A DNA stretch of 64,000 bases. Origin: Vibrio sp. RE86. GTDB lineage: Bacteria; Pseudomonadota; Gammaproteobacteria; Enterobacterales; Vibrionaceae. Positions within the stretch are counted from its first letter, which is position 1. Every line of letters starts with the position of its first letter. A model generated the notes under the pieces. It saw nothing but the letters and a program-made list of their open reading frames with translations, made no database searches and was not told the DNA's origin. The stretch is from NCBI RefSeq assembly GCF_013114545.1, contig NZ_VTXI01000006.1:174123-238122 (forward strand). Direction: 5' to 3'. This document shows positions 55,357 through 64,000 of this stretch, piece by piece. The translations under genes were made by a program, and so were the position numbers.

Positions 55357-56559
55357 ATGAAACCTACCAATACGGCGACAAACTCGGATAGCGGACCGAG
55401 CTCAAACGCTAACCTTATTTACAATCCCACCTTTCGAGCTGTTGTATTCCAAATCGTTGCGATTGCAGCACTTGTTTTCTTCTTTTACACCATTGTCAAC
55501 AACGCACTTACCAACTTAGAAGCACGTGGTATAGCCACGGGTTTTGAATTTCTCGATCAAGAAGCAGGCTTTGGGATTGGCCTAACGCTAATTGAATACG
55601 ATGAAACACACTCTTATGGCCGCACATTTATCATCGGCCTGCTAAATACAGCACTTGTATCATTCTTCGGTATTATTCTCGCAACCGTGATTGGTTTTGT
55701 CATGGGCATCGCACGTTTATCTTCTAACTGGTTAGTCAGTCGATTTGCGGCGATTTACATCGAGATTTTCCGTAATGTACCTTTGCTTTTACAGATCTTT
55801 TTCTGGTATTTCGCCGTTCTGCAAGCTCTACCATCTGCAAGAGAAAGTTTGAGCTTAGGTGAAGCCATATTCTTGAATGTCAGAGGCTTGTACTTCCCGG
55901 CTCCTGTGTTTGAAGAAGGCTCATCTATAGTCGTAGCTTCGTTCATTGCTGGTGTTATTGCGACTATCGTTATCGGCATTTGGTCAAAGAACAAGCAGAA
56001 GCTAACAGGTCAGCAAACCCCGATGGGCCGCATTACTCTCGGACTATGCGTTGTTTTACCTGTTATTGTTTACTTTTTGATGGGTTCACCTATTTCAGCT
56101 GAACTTCCTGAGTTAAAAGGTTTTAACTTCCGCGGGGGTATTAGCATCATCCCTGAGTTGGCCGCTTTATTACTCGCATTAAGTATCTATACCGCTTCGT
56201 TTATCGCTGAGATCGTTCGATCAGGTATCAACGCAGTGAACCATGGTCAGACTGAAGCAGCTATGTCTTTAGGCCTGCCACGTTCGCGTACGCTAAAGCT
56301 GGTCGTAATTCCTCAAGCATTGAGAATCATTATCCCTCCACTGACTAGCCAATACTTAAACTTGACCAAGAACTCATCGCTTGCAATGGCGATTGGTTAT
56401 CCTGATTTGGTTTCTGTGTTTGCTGGTACCACACTCAACCAAACTGGCCAGGCGATTGAAATTATTGCGATGACAATGGGCGTGTACCTAACACTAAGCT
56501 TGTTGACGTCAGCATTGATGAACATCTACAACCGTAAAGTAGCATTGGTGGAGAGATAG
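55357..56559 (+). CDS. aapQ: General L-amino acid ABC transporter permease AapQ
   Basis: 400 aa. A cytosolic start, about eight hydrophobic segments, and the permease EAA-type loop EAAMSLGLPRSRTLKLVVIP, then QALRIIIPPLTSQYLNLTKN. The long form with an insertion between the first helices (FLDQEAGFGIGLTLIEYDET) is typical of AapQ/BztB. It lies in aapJQMP, ending 1 bp before aapM. Confidence 0.94.
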   Translation: MKPTNTATNSDSGPSSNANLIYNPTFRAVVFQIVAIAALVFFFYTIVNNALTNLEARGIATGFEFLDQEAGFGIGLTLIEYDETHSYGRTFIIGLLNTALVSFFGIILATVIGFVMGIARLSSNWLVSRFAAIYIEIFRNVPLLLQIFFWYFAVLQALPSARESLSLGEAIFLNVRGLYFPAPVFEEGSSIVVASFIAGVIATIVIGIWSKNKQKLTGQQTPMGRITLGLCVVLPVIVYFLMGSPISAELPELKGFNFRGGISIIPELAALLLALSIYTASFIAEIVRSGINAVNHGQTEAAMSLGLPRSRTLKLVVIPQALRIIIPPLTSQYLNLTKNSSLAMAIGYPDLVSVFAGTTLNQTGQAIEIIAMTMGVYLTLSLLTSALMNIYNRKVALVER

Positions 56560-56560
56560 A

Positions 56561-57658
56561 ATGAGCATACATCAATTTCAGCCAGACCTTCCGCCTCCTG
56601 CCAATACCGTGGGTGTCGTTGGTTGGCTACGCAAAAACCTATTCAACGGTCCTATCAACTCTATTGTAACAATCATGCTGGGTTACTTAGCATTCATGTT
56701 GCTTTGGAACGTGTTTGATTGGGCATTTCTAAAAGCGGATTGGGTTGGCACAACTCGTGATGCATGTAGTCGAGAAGGCGCATGTTGGGTGTTTATTAGC
56801 GTGCGCTGGGAACAGTTCATGTATGGTTTTTACCCTCAAGAAGAGCTGTGGCGCCCTCGCCTATTCTACATCACACTCGCAATTTTTACCGTGCTACTGG
56901 CCTATGAAAAAACGCCGAAAAGATTGTGGATTTGGCTCTTCTTCGTAAATATCTACCCTTTCATTATTGGTGCGTTGCTATATGGAGGTGTCTTTGGACT
57001 AGAGGTTGTAGAAACCCACAAGTGGGGTGGCTTACTCGTTACTCTGATCATAGCACTCGTTGGTATTGTGGTATCTCTTCCTATTGGTGTAGCACTGGCT
57101 CTTGGCCGTCGCTCAGAAATGCCAATTATTCGAAGCATTTGTACCGTTTATATCGAAGTTTGGCGCGGTGTACCGCTTATCACAGTTCTGTTCATGGCCT
57201 CGGTTATGCTTCCACTGTTTTTGTCGCAAGGCTCAGAAACCGACAAACTTATTCGTGCTTTGATTGGTGTCGTGATGTTTAGTGCGGCATACATGGCAGA
57301 GGTGGTACGTGGTGGCCTACAAGCTATTCCAAAGGGTCAATATGAAGCAGCGGACGCGTTAGGGCTTAGCTACTGGAAAAAGATGGGATTGATTATCTTG
57401 CCGCAGGCATTAAAAATCACTATCCCTTCTATCGTAAATACCTTTATCGGCCTATTTAAAGATACCAGTCTTGTACTCATCATCGGTATGTTTGATGTGT
57501 TAGGCATAGGCCAAGCTGCAAACACTGACCCTGAGTGGTTAGGTTTTGCTACGGAAAGTTATGTATTTGTCGCGTTGGTGTTCTGGGTGTTCTGTTTCGG
57601 CATGTCGAGATACTCGATTTGGCTAGAAAACAAACTTCACACCGGTCACAAACGATAA
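56561..57658 (+). CDS. aapM: General L-amino acid ABC transporter permease AapM
   Basis: 365 aa. It shares the permease fold of AapQ, with [20 protein letters not shown] and the coupling loop [20 protein letters not shown], then [20 protein letters not shown]. The N-terminal part has the AapM-type periplasmic insertion with two cysteines ([15 protein letters not shown]). It starts 1 bp after aapQ and ends 20 bp before aapP. Confidence 0.94.
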   Translation: MSIHQFQPDLPPPANTVGVVGWLRKNLFNGPINSIVTIMLGYLAFMLLWNVFDWAFLKADWVGTTRDACSREGACWVFISVRWEQFMYGFYPQEELWRPRLFYITLAIFTVLLAYEKTPKRLWIWLFFVNIYPFIIGALLYGGVFGLEVVETHKWGGLLVTLIIALVGIVVSLPIGVALALGRRSEMPIIRSICTVYIEVWRGVPLITVLFMASVMLPLFLSQGSETDKLIRALIGVVMFSAAYMAEVVRGGLQAIPKGQYEAADALGLSYWKKMGLIILPQALKITIPSIVNTFIGLFKDTSLVLIIGMFDVLGIGQAANTDPEWLGFATESYVFVALVFWVFCFGMSRYSIWLENKLHTGHKR

Positions 57659-57678
57659 TTAAGACTCAAGGACGTATT

Positions 57679-58428
57679 ATGACGCAACAACAAGATTACA
57701 TGATCCAACTTCAGGATATGAACAAGTGGTACGGTGAGTTCCACGTTTTGAAAAACATCAATCTAAACGTGAAGAAGGGCGAGAAGATTGTTATTTGTGG
57801 CCCATCTGGTTCTGGTAAATCGACCATGATTCGATGTATCAACCGCCTTGAGGAACACCAGAAAGGTAGCATCATCGTTTCAGGTAATGAGCTAACGGAA
57901 GACTTGAAGAATATAGAAGCTGTGCGCCGTGAAGTGGGCATGTGTTTCCAACACTTCAACCTGTTTCCTCACCTAACGGTACTTGAGAACTGTACGTTAG
58001 CACCTATTTGGGTTAAGAAGATGCCCAAAGACGAAGCAGAAGCGATTGCGATGAAATACCTTGAGCGCGTTAAGATCCCAGATCAAGCAGACAAGTTCCC
58101 AGGTCAGCTTTCCGGTGGTCAACAACAACGTGTAGCCATCGCTCGTTCATTGTGCATGAGTCCTCAAGTCATGCTGTTTGATGAACCAACATCAGCGCTT
58201 GACCCTGAGATGGTTCGTGAGGTGCTTGACGTAATGGTAGAGCTTGCTGAAGAAGGTATGACGATGCTTTGTGTAACTCACGAGATGGGTTTCGCAAAAG
58301 AGGTAGCAGATAGAGTTATCTTTATGGATGCTGGTGAGATTATCGAGGAAAACAATCCTGTAGATTTCTTTGAAAACCCTCAGTCAGACCGAACGCAAAA
58401 CTTCTTGGCTCAGATTCTACACCACTAA
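57679..58428 (+). CDS. aapP: General L-amino acid ABC transporter ATPase AapP
   Basis: 249 aa from the ATG at 57679, preceded by AAGGA; an in-frame start at 57535 lies inside aapM. Walker [11 protein letters not shown]-loop [16 protein letters not shown], signature [15 protein letters not shown], Walker [16 protein letters not shown] and the switch His in [15 protein letters not shown] are all intact. It powers uptake through AapQM and is the last gene of the operon. Confidence 0.96.
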   Translation: MTQQQDYMIQLQDMNKWYGEFHVLKNINLNVKKGEKIVICGPSGSGKSTMIRCINRLEEHQKGSIIVSGNELTEDLKNIEAVRREVGMCFQHFNLFPHLTVLENCTLAPIWVKKMPKDEAEAIAMKYLERVKIPDQADKFPGQLSGGQQQRVAIARSLCMSPQVMLFDEPTSALDPEMVREVLDVMVELAEEGMTMLCVTHEMGFAKEVADRVIFMDAGEIIEENNPVDFFENPQSDRTQNFLAQILHH

Positions 58429-58463
58429 ATGTGGGGCAACACAGCCGTTACAAGCAAAACAAA

Positions 58464-58487
58464 GGGTAGCTTCGGCTGCCCTTTTTA
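58464..58487 (+). terminator. Terminator after aapP with a TTCG tetraloop
   Basis: GGGTAGC (58464-58470), TTCG, GCTGCCC (58475-58481), T5. A C(TTCG)G closed loop is unusually stable; one T-G pair is in the stem. Confidence 0.88.
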
Positions 58488-58707
58488 ATGAACCCTCCTA
58501 TTTGAAGGCTCCTCATTAAAAGTCGCACTACTCGTATTTCACGCCTTACTTGTACCTAACTACTACCTCAAAACAAGTTTTTGCGCTAGATACATTTCAT
58601 TTTGAACTCCCTCTTAACTTTTACATGCAATACGAATCCTCTCAGCCTTAATCATTGTGTTAACTGCCCTTCCCGTTTAATCATGACGTAAGGGTATAGG
58701 AGGCCAC

Positions 58708-59319
58708 ATGAGAAACATTGAATCAGTTGCGCAAGTTAGGGACGTGATTGGAGAGCCCAATCCTCTAGCAGAAAAGAAAATTTATGACTTTATAAACGAC
58801 CGAATGCAATCGTTTATAGAAACCTCACCTCTGCTCATGCTATCTACCGTCGATGAGCTTGGTTTTCCCACAATATCGCCCAAAGGAGACAAACCTGGTT
58901 TTGTACAAGTAAGAGATCGCAAAACGCTGCTATTACCCGAGTTAAAAGGGAACAAGCTAGCTTTCTCGCTGCAAAATATTGTGTCATCGAACAATAAAGT
59001 CGGCTTAATTTTTCTCAGACCTGGTACAGTGGAGTGCTTACGTATACACGGTACTTGTAAACTCATTGAAGGTGCTATTTGTGATGAGGTATCGGGTCAT
59101 AGCCATCGTGCTCTTCTGGTATTGGAAGTCTCAATCACCAAAGCTTACTTCCATTGTGGGAAAGCATTTCTGCGAAGCAAAATCTGGGATAGTACGAGCT
59201 ACCTCCCTCCCATAAAGATTTCATTTGGACGTGAAATTGCCGACAACACGTCCAATAACCGTCAGTTTGTTGAAGAAGTGGATGCAGGCGTACAAGAACG
59301 TTATATCTCTGATTTATAG
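58708..59319 (+). CDS. Pyridoxamine 5'-phosphate oxidase-like FMN-binding protein (MSMEG_1061 type)
   Basis: 203 aa. A split-barrel flavin-binding fold is suggested by SPLLMLSTVDELGFPTISPK and GDKPGFVQVRDRKTLLLPEL, followed by GNKLAFSLQNIVSSNNKVGL and GLIFLRPGTVECLRIHG; this pattern is that of MSMEG_1061-type pyridoxamine-phosphate-oxidase-family proteins. The substrate is unknown. AGGAGG precedes the start. The neighbours give no clue to a pathway. Confidence 0.85.
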   Translation: MRNIESVAQVRDVIGEPNPLAEKKIYDFINDRMQSFIETSPLLMLSTVDELGFPTISPKGDKPGFVQVRDRKTLLLPELKGNKLAFSLQNIVSSNNKVGLIFLRPGTVECLRIHGTCKLIEGAICDEVSGHSHRALLVLEVSITKAYFHCGKAFLRSKIWDSTSYLPPIKISFGREIADNTSNNRQFVEEVDAGVQERYISDL

Positions 59320-59676
59320 GGAAAGTTGATTCAGTTTTTGATGAACTTAGCAGAAATACTTACCCGCGAGAGCGACTTAACTACCAACAAAAACGTACTA
59401 TTTACAACGATGAATCACAGTTTCAAAGTCATTCAAAAGCGGCTATACAATCTCTTTTAATGCCATAGAAGGGTAACCGGAAATTAAAGTTTATTTATCA
59501 GCAACTTAATAAGAATCTGTGTCATACTTAAAGTAATATTGTGTTACATCTTTCAAAGTACATAAGTTTTTATTTCTATTATTATTTTGTTTACTAAAAC
59601 GCTAATTGGGGCTTGATCTTTTGGTCGTTCAACCTCATAAATGTAGTTATAAACATAAAACCTCACGAGGAAGATT
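59320..59676. other. 357-bp intergenic region upstream of yccA
   Basis: A 39-codon frame starts at ATG 59341 and ends at 59460; another frame stays open for 47 codons over nearly the same bases without a start (ends TAG ~59470). They may be decayed remains of a gene. The rest, to 59676, is AT-rich and should include the yccA promoter. Confidence 0.4.
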
Positions 59677-60345
59677 ATGAACAGCCCTATGTTTACTCGT
59701 TCTACAAGTGCTCCGAATACACTTGAGATCAACAAAACACTCAAGAATACCTACTTCTTGCTATCAATGACGCTGGTTACTAGTGCTATTGCTGCAATGG
59801 CAACAATGGCAATTGGTATTTCGTCTATCATGGCGATCGTTATGCAAGTTGCTGCGATCGGTATTCTGTTCTTTGCATTACCACGTAGCATCAACTCTTC
59901 AATGGGTATTGTTTGGACATTCGTCTTCACAACACTTATGGGTGGCGCGTTAGGTCCAATGCTTAACTACTACGCATCTATCCCAAGCGGCCCATCTATC
60001 ATTGCTCAAGCTCTTGGCTTAACAGGTATGGTGTTCCTTGGCCTATCTGCTTACACAATCAGCAGCAAGAAAGACTTCTCTTTCATGCGTAATTTCCTAA
60101 TTGCCGGCCTTATCATTGTTATCGTTGCAGCTATTATCAACATCTTTGTTGGTTCAACGATTGGTCAACTAGCGATTAGTAGCATGTCTGCGCTAGTGTT
60201 CTCTGGGTTCATTCTTTACGATACTAGCCGTATCGTTCGTGGTGAAGAGACAAACTACGTAAGCGCAACAATCTCTATGTACCTAAACATTCTTAACCTA
60301 TTTACTAGCCTGTTAAGCATCCTTGGTATTATGAACGACGATTAA
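59677..60345 (+). CDS. yccA: Bax inhibitor-1 / YccA family membrane protein
   Basis: 222 aa, seven hydrophobic segments. MNSPMFTRSTSAPNTLEINK is a typical cytosolic start; the conserved aspartates of the family appear in FILYDTSRIVRGEETNYV. E. coli YccA binds and slows the FtsH protease, and family members act as pH-gated calcium leaks. The yccA-tusE-acyP-rlmI neighbourhood matches E. coli. Confidence 0.95.
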   Translation: MNSPMFTRSTSAPNTLEINKTLKNTYFLLSMTLVTSAIAAMATMAIGISSIMAIVMQVAAIGILFFALPRSINSSMGIVWTFVFTTLMGGALGPMLNYYASIPSGPSIIAQALGLTGMVFLGLSAYTISSKKDFSFMRNFLIAGLIIVIVAAIINIFVGSTIGQLAISSMSALVFSGFILYDTSRIVRGEETNYVSATISMYLNILNLFTSLLSILGIMNDD

Positions 60346-60366
60346 TCGTTCACATAACGTCAATCT

Positions 60367-60396
60367 AAAAGCCCGGCACGACTTGCCGGGCTTTTT
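60367..60396 (+). terminator. Terminator after yccA
   Basis: GCCCGGCA (60371-60378), loop CGACT, TGCCGGGC (60384-60391), T5; A4 lies before the stem. Confidence 0.9.
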
Positions 60397-60469
60397 CATA
60401 CTTGCGATATTGTTAAATCACGGTATGCTGCGCTACCCTATTGAATATCATCACTATTAGGATCGGATA

Positions 60470-60799
60470 ATGTTTGAGTACAACGGCAAACAAATCGAAA
60501 CTGACGCACAAGGTTACCTACTCGACCATACGCAATGGGAAGAAGGTATGATTGCGCTTCTTGCTAAACATGAGGGTATTGAGCTTACCGAGGCTCACCT
60601 AGAGGTCGTTCATTTCGTAAGAGATTTTTACGAAGAGTTCAACACTTCTCCAGCGGTACGCATGCTTGTAAAAGCAATAGAAAAAGCACATGGCCCTGAA
60701 AAAGGCAACAGTAAATACTTGTTCAAGCTATTCAAACAAGGGCCCGCGAAGCAGGCAACAAAACTAGCTGGCTTACCAAAACCCGCTAAGTGCTTATAG
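60470..60799 (+). CDS. tusE: TusE, sulfur-relay protein for tRNA 2-thiouridine (DsrC family)
   Basis: 109 aa. The C-terminal segment [20 protein letters not shown] and [10 protein letters not shown] ends with the conserved penultimate Cys108, which carries persulfide. TusE passes sulfur from TusBCD to MnmA for 2-thiouridine at the wobble position. The gene is single and converges on acyP. Confidence 0.96.
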   Translation: MFEYNGKQIETDAQGYLLDHTQWEEGMIALLAKHEGIELTEAHLEVVHFVRDFYEEFNTSPAVRMLVKAIEKAHGPEKGNSKYLFKLFKQGPAKQATKLAGLPKPAKCL

Positions 60800-60808
60800 C
60801 TTTTACGA

Positions 60809-60837
60809 AAGATTCTGTAGCCTAACTACAGAATCTT
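60809..60837. terminator. Hairpin at the tusE/acyP convergence
   Basis: AAGATTCTGTAG (60809-60820), loop CCTAA, CTACAGAATCTT (60826-60837): a perfect 12-bp stem. Its right arm is the last four codons of acyP. T-runs are weak on both sides, so termination is likely but not certain. Confidence 0.65.
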
Positions 60838-61098
60838 GAATCCTGAAAATGGTTTGAATGACATTGACTCTCTGATGACCTGCTCTACCGTCGATGTTCT
60901 TGGTCCCTTTTCCAGCCAGCGCTCCATGTGGACTACCTGAACTTCACTGCCACAAATAACCACTTCAACGTCTCCGTTAGATAGATTTTTCGCGTATCCC
61001 GTTACTCCGATTGCTTTCCCTTCATGAGCTGCTGAATATCTAAACCCTACCCCTTGTACCACACCTGATACTGTGAATTTGACGCAACTTTCTGTCAT
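60826..61098 (-). CDS. acyP: Acylphosphatase
   Basis: 90 aa. VSGVVQGVGFRYSAAHEGKA holds the catalytic Arg (GVGFR) and GYAKNLSNGDVEVVICG the catalytic Asn, both family-defining. It hydrolyses acyl phosphates; its role in bacteria is unclear. It lies between tusE and the divergent MCP, as yccX lies beside tusE in E. coli. Confidence 0.95.
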   Translation of the reverse strand: MTESCVKFTVSGVVQGVGFRYSAAHEGKAIGVTGYAKNLSNGDVEVVICGSEVQVVHMERWLEKGPRTSTVEQVIRESMSFKPFSGFKIL

Positions 61099-61192
61099 TT
61101 ATATACCTCTATTCATCACTCAATGATATATTTACACGGTTCTGTATATACCCATTTAGGATTTATGGGTTCGTCTATTGGATATAATAATT

Positions 61193-62596
61193 ATGAAAGA
61201 AATACCATTTCGCTGGATTGATAAGTATCTAATCCATCTAAAGATTCAAGAAAAGTTCTATTTGCTCTTCTTATTGCCTCTCGTAGCTCTCGTCGTTTTA
61301 ACTTTAGTACTTGATAACACTGCAGATCAAATGCTCAACCATTTATATCAAGATGAGTTGGTTTTAATGCGCGATCTTATTGAGGCAGGCAATCTCTCTA
61401 AAGAACAAGTTGCTTCTATCATTAACTCTTCTGAAACAATTCAATTCGCATCTGGCAAAGATTCTGTCCTAGTCAACAATGGTGAGTTCAGCCTAGCTGC
61501 AACACACGACCAGAATTTGTGGACATCAATGACCACAACTCACATCACAGTCGTACTCATTACGTTATCACTGATCGCTATGGGTGTTTACTACATCATG
61601 ACCTTCATTGGTGGTGCGATGTTTACCATGAACAAGGCACTAAGCACGCTTGCAGATGGCGACCTAACGAGCCGCATGAACTTCTTCAAAGTGCGTGATG
61701 AATTCAGTGAAATTGCAATCACCATCGATCAAGTCGCTGAGCGTGAACAAAACATGGTAATTTCAATCCAAGAGTCTATTGCTCTTATGCAGCAAATCAG
61801 TTCCGATTTAAATCAATCAAATATTCAAAGTGCTGAAGTGTCAGGCTCGCAGCAAGAGCATTTGAACTCGCTTGCTAGCGCTACAGAGCAAATGGCTTCT
61901 ACGATTCGTGAAGTTGCAAACCTTGCTCATGATTCAAGTAGCCAGACAGAAGATGCTCGCAGTGTTGCTACACAGGGCCAACAAAAAGTCGGTCATACGC
62001 TCAGCTCAATTTCGCAGCTCTCTAACGAGGTTCGTTCAGCCTCAGAAGCGGTTGCGGAACTTGATGCGAATGCAGCGCAGATCGATGAAGTTGTTACCAC
62101 AATCAACGGTATTTCTGAGCAGACAAACCTTCTTGCTTTAAATGCAGCGATTGAAGCTGCTCGAGCGGGAGAACAAGGCCGAGGCTTTGCAGTAGTCGCA
62201 GATGAAGTCCGTGCTCTAGCTGGCCGTACTCAACAAGCAACTGTAGAGATTCAAACCATGATTGAAGCTCTGCAACGCAACAGTCAGTCTCTGACACAAC
62301 TGATGGAAACGACCGTTGTCAATGCATCTGAAGGCCAGCAATTGATGTCAGAAGTCGATGTTGAAATTGGTGCACTCGCTGAGAAGAATCAATCTATCTC
62401 TGACAGCAGCATCCAAATCGCGACTGCTGCCGAAGAGCAAGGCGTTGTAGCCGATAACATTGCCGCAAGTGTCGAAGAGATAAGAGCTCAATCGGACAGT
62501 GTCTGCAATATGATAAACGCAACGAACGAAAATATAAGCCAGTTGCGTAATCAGAGTGACCAAATGGAATCACTTCTTACAGGTCTAAAAGCCTAA
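61193..62596 (+). CDS. Methyl-accepting chemotaxis protein
   Basis: 467 aa from the ATG at 61193; an in-frame TTG at 61178 is less likely. One membrane helix near residues 22-42 ([19 protein letters not shown]), a short periplasmic domain (~70 residues), a second helix ([20 protein letters not shown]), then HAMP ([20 protein letters not shown]) and a long signalling coiled coil with the highly conserved tip [20 protein letters not shown] and [20 protein letters not shown]. The sensor part is too small to name a ligand. No che genes are nearby. Confidence 0.95.
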   Translation: MKEIPFRWIDKYLIHLKIQEKFYLLFLLPLVALVVLTLVLDNTADQMLNHLYQDELVLMRDLIEAGNLSKEQVASIINSSETIQFASGKDSVLVNNGEFSLAATHDQNLWTSMTTTHITVVLITLSLIAMGVYYIMTFIGGAMFTMNKALSTLADGDLTSRMNFFKVRDEFSEIAITIDQVAEREQNMVISIQESIALMQQISSDLNQSNIQSAEVSGSQQEHLNSLASATEQMASTIREVANLAHDSSSQTEDARSVATQGQQKVGHTLSSISQLSNEVRSASEAVAELDANAAQIDEVVTTINGISEQTNLLALNAAIEAARAGEQGRGFAVVADEVRALAGRTQQATVEIQTMIEALQRNSQSLTQLMETTVVNASEGQQLMSEVDVEIGALAEKNQSISDSSIQIATAAEEQGVVADNIAASVEEIRAQSDSVCNMINATNENISQLRNQSDQMESLLTGLKA

Positions 62597-62691
62597 TCAA
62601 TAGAGCCGCCTCCGATCGGCTCTTTTATTTGCTTTTCAAATACACTTCCTAGAGAATACCATCCTTTCAAAACAGACAATTGAGTAATCCA

Positions 62692-63885
62692 ATGACTCCA
62701 GCTATCTATCTAGTCAAAGGCCGTGATAAATCCCTTCGCCGCAAGCACCCATGGGTGTTTTCTCGCGGTATTCATAAAGTAGAAGGTGAACCAAAATTAG
62801 GTGAAACGGTTGACGTTTTTGCCCATGACGGGAAATGGTTAGCGAAAGCGGCTTACTCACCTAACTCTCAAATTCGTGCTCGTGTATGGAGCTTCGAAAA
62901 GAAAGAGATCAATAAAGAGTTCTTCGTTAAACGTATTCAAGATGCTCAATTGCTTCGCGAAGACATCATTGAACGTGACGGCCTAACTGGTTACCGTTTG
63001 ATTGCTGCAGAATCAGATGGTCTACCGGGTATCACCATTGATAAATTCCAAGATTACTTGGTTTGTCAGTTACTCAGCGCTGGTGCAGAGTTCCATAAAC
63101 AAACCTTAGTTGACGCCCTTTTAGAAGTTTTCCCAGAATGTAACGTTTACGAACGTTCAGATGTCGCAGTGCGTAAGAAAGAAGGCTTAGAACAAACGAC
63201 TGGCGTTTTACATGGCGAAGAGCCACCTAAGTCTGTAGTCATTGAAGAGAACGGCGTAAAGATCAGTGTTGATATCATTGGTGGCCATAAAACCGGCTTC
63301 TACCTTGACCAACGTGATAGTCGCCTTCAATCGATGAAATACGTGAAAGACAAAGAAGTTTTAAACTGCTTCTCTTACACAGGTGGTTTCGGTCTTTATG
63401 CTCTTAAAGGTGGCGCTAAGCGTGTCATCAACGCTGATGTATCTCAGCCTGCACTTGATACAGCGAAGTACAACGCAGAACTCAACGAATTTGATATTTC
63501 GAAGAAGCGCGCTGTATTCCTTAATGCTGACGTATTTAAACTGCTTCGCGAATACCGTGACCAAGGTACTAAGTTTGATGTTGTGGTTATGGACCCACCT
63601 AAGTTCGTATCAAGCAAGAATAACCTCACATCTGGTGCCAATGGCTATAAAGACATTAACATGCTGGCGATGCAAATCTTAAAGCCTGGCGGCACACTAC
63701 TGACCTACTCTTGCTCTGGCCTAATGAGCGCAGACTTGTTCCAGAAAGTGATCGCAGATGCAGCCGTAGATTCAGGCCGACAAGTGAAGTTTGTAGAGCG
63801 CTTTGAGCAAGCTGCTGACCACCCTACTGACAGCGCATACCCAGAAGGTTTTTACCTCAAAGGCTTTGCTTGTAAGGTTTTATAA
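62692..63885 (+). CDS. rlmI: 23S rRNA m5C1962 methyltransferase RlmI
   Basis: 397 aa from the ATG at 62692 (E. coli 396); a TTG four codons earlier is not needed. The N-terminal PUA domain ([20 protein letters not shown]) is followed by a central domain and a methyltransferase with [42 protein letters not shown] and [11 protein letters not shown] (catalytic Cys). It methylates C1962 of 23S rRNA. rlmI downstream of yccA-tusE-acyP is conserved in E. coli. Confidence 0.97.
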   Translation: MTPAIYLVKGRDKSLRRKHPWVFSRGIHKVEGEPKLGETVDVFAHDGKWLAKAAYSPNSQIRARVWSFEKKEINKEFFVKRIQDAQLLREDIIERDGLTGYRLIAAESDGLPGITIDKFQDYLVCQLLSAGAEFHKQTLVDALLEVFPECNVYERSDVAVRKKEGLEQTTGVLHGEEPPKSVVIEENGVKISVDIIGGHKTGFYLDQRDSRLQSMKYVKDKEVLNCFSYTGGFGLYALKGGAKRVINADVSQPALDTAKYNAELNEFDISKKRAVFLNADVFKLLREYRDQGTKFDVVVMDPPKFVSSKNNLTSGANGYKDINMLAMQILKPGGTLLTYSCSGLMSADLFQKVIADAAVDSGRQVKFVERFEQAADHPTDSAYPEGFYLKGFACKVL

Positions 63886-63907
63886 TTAAAGCCGTTAAAG
63901 TAAATTA

Positions 63908-63958
63908 CCACCTTCTAAAGAAGGTGGCTTTGTGTGAGCCCCCTAAAAGGGGGCCTTT
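63908..63958. terminator. Two tandem hairpins after rlmI
   Basis: CCACCTTC (63908-63915) with GAAGGTGG (63920-63927), then GCCCCCT (63938-63944) with AGGGGGC (63948-63954) followed by CTTTGTTT. They lie between the rlmI stop and the convergent gene at the window edge. At least one should be a terminator. Confidence 0.7.
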
Positions 63959-63960
63959 GT

Positions 63961-64000
63961 TTAGTCCAACGCTAATTGTTGCTGTTCCACGCGCTCTTTC
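63961..64000 (-). CDS. 3' end of an unidentified gene (partial)
   Basis: On the minus strand an open frame enters from the right edge and ends at the TAA whose complement is 63961-63963. The visible C-terminus is KERVEQQQLALD. It is too short to identify. Confidence 0.4.
   Translation of the reverse strand, partial: KERVEQQQLALD

Noticed and set aside
61183..61188. TATAAT just before the MCP start codon
   Set aside because: A -10 element there would put the transcription start at or after the ATG at 61193; most likely chance in AT-rich sequence.
1..64000. CRISPR arrays, tRNA or rRNA genes, insertion sequences
   Set aside because: No regularly spaced repeats, cloverleaf sequences, rRNA segments or transposase frames were recognised.

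Overview
The window looks like chromosome 1 of a Vibrio (Vibrionaceae, Gammaproteobacteria), at the replication terminus. The placing rests on gene content and order: ttcA, uspE-fnr, a full ccoNOQP-ccoHIS cbb3 oxidase cluster, matP-lonH-fabA-rmf, uup-rlmKL, zapC-pyrD, NAD-glutamate dehydrogenase, pepN, prc-proQ, msrC/letAB/rsmF, an aapJQMP amino-acid transporter and yccA-tusE-acyP-rlmI. The exact species cannot be read from the sequence alone.

The clearest structural landmark is a dif-like XerC/XerD recombination site at 13937-13964. It lies in an ~820-bp gene-free stretch that also holds two long perfect inverted repeats. Around it are other terminus signatures: matP (16878-17324), two full matches to the matS consensus (17803, inside lonH, and 27293, next to pyrD), and two candidate FtsK-orienting octamers (48085, 58667) that both point toward dif. 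No prophage, insertion sequence, CRISPR array, rRNA or tRNA gene was recognised.

Layout: 1-2.5 kb, a small operon of a membrane protein, a Bax-like glucosaminidase lipoprotein and a DUF2987 protein. 2.7-5.6 kb, ttcA, then uspE and fnr on the minus strand, with a perfect FNR box just upstream of fnr. 5.6-12.6 kb, respiration: ccoNOQP, ccoH-ccoI-ccoS and an MCGG-motif membrane protein, all minus and running toward fnr; the small ccoS and ccoQ genes are placed here. 12.9-17.3 kb, the dif region and a set of poorly known genes, including an HDOD protein and a stand-alone periplasmic TolA C-terminal-like domain. 17.5-28.3 kb, lonH, fabA, rmf, a GlyGly-CTERM protein, uup, glutaredoxin, rlmKL, zapC and pyrD. 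28.4-40 kb, gdhB, pepN, prc and proQ. 40-48 kb, msrC, an ABC exporter, letA-letB and rsmF. 48-53.8 kb, cvfB, a large unknown membrane protein, a DUF4442 protein, a Trp-type DAHP synthase, yajQ and a siroheme synthase with a truncated C-terminus. 54-58.4 kb, aapJQMP. 58.7-64 kb, an FMN-binding protein, yccA, tusE, acyP, an MCP and rlmI.

Functional themes: microaerobic respiration with its oxygen sensor (cco plus fnr); terminus organisation (dif, matP, matS); five RNA-modification enzymes or factors (TtcA, RlmKL, RsmF, TusE, RlmI); and envelope maintenance (LetAB, Prc, TolA-like domain, Bax-like hydrolase). Most transcription units end in recognisable stem-loop terminators, listed below.
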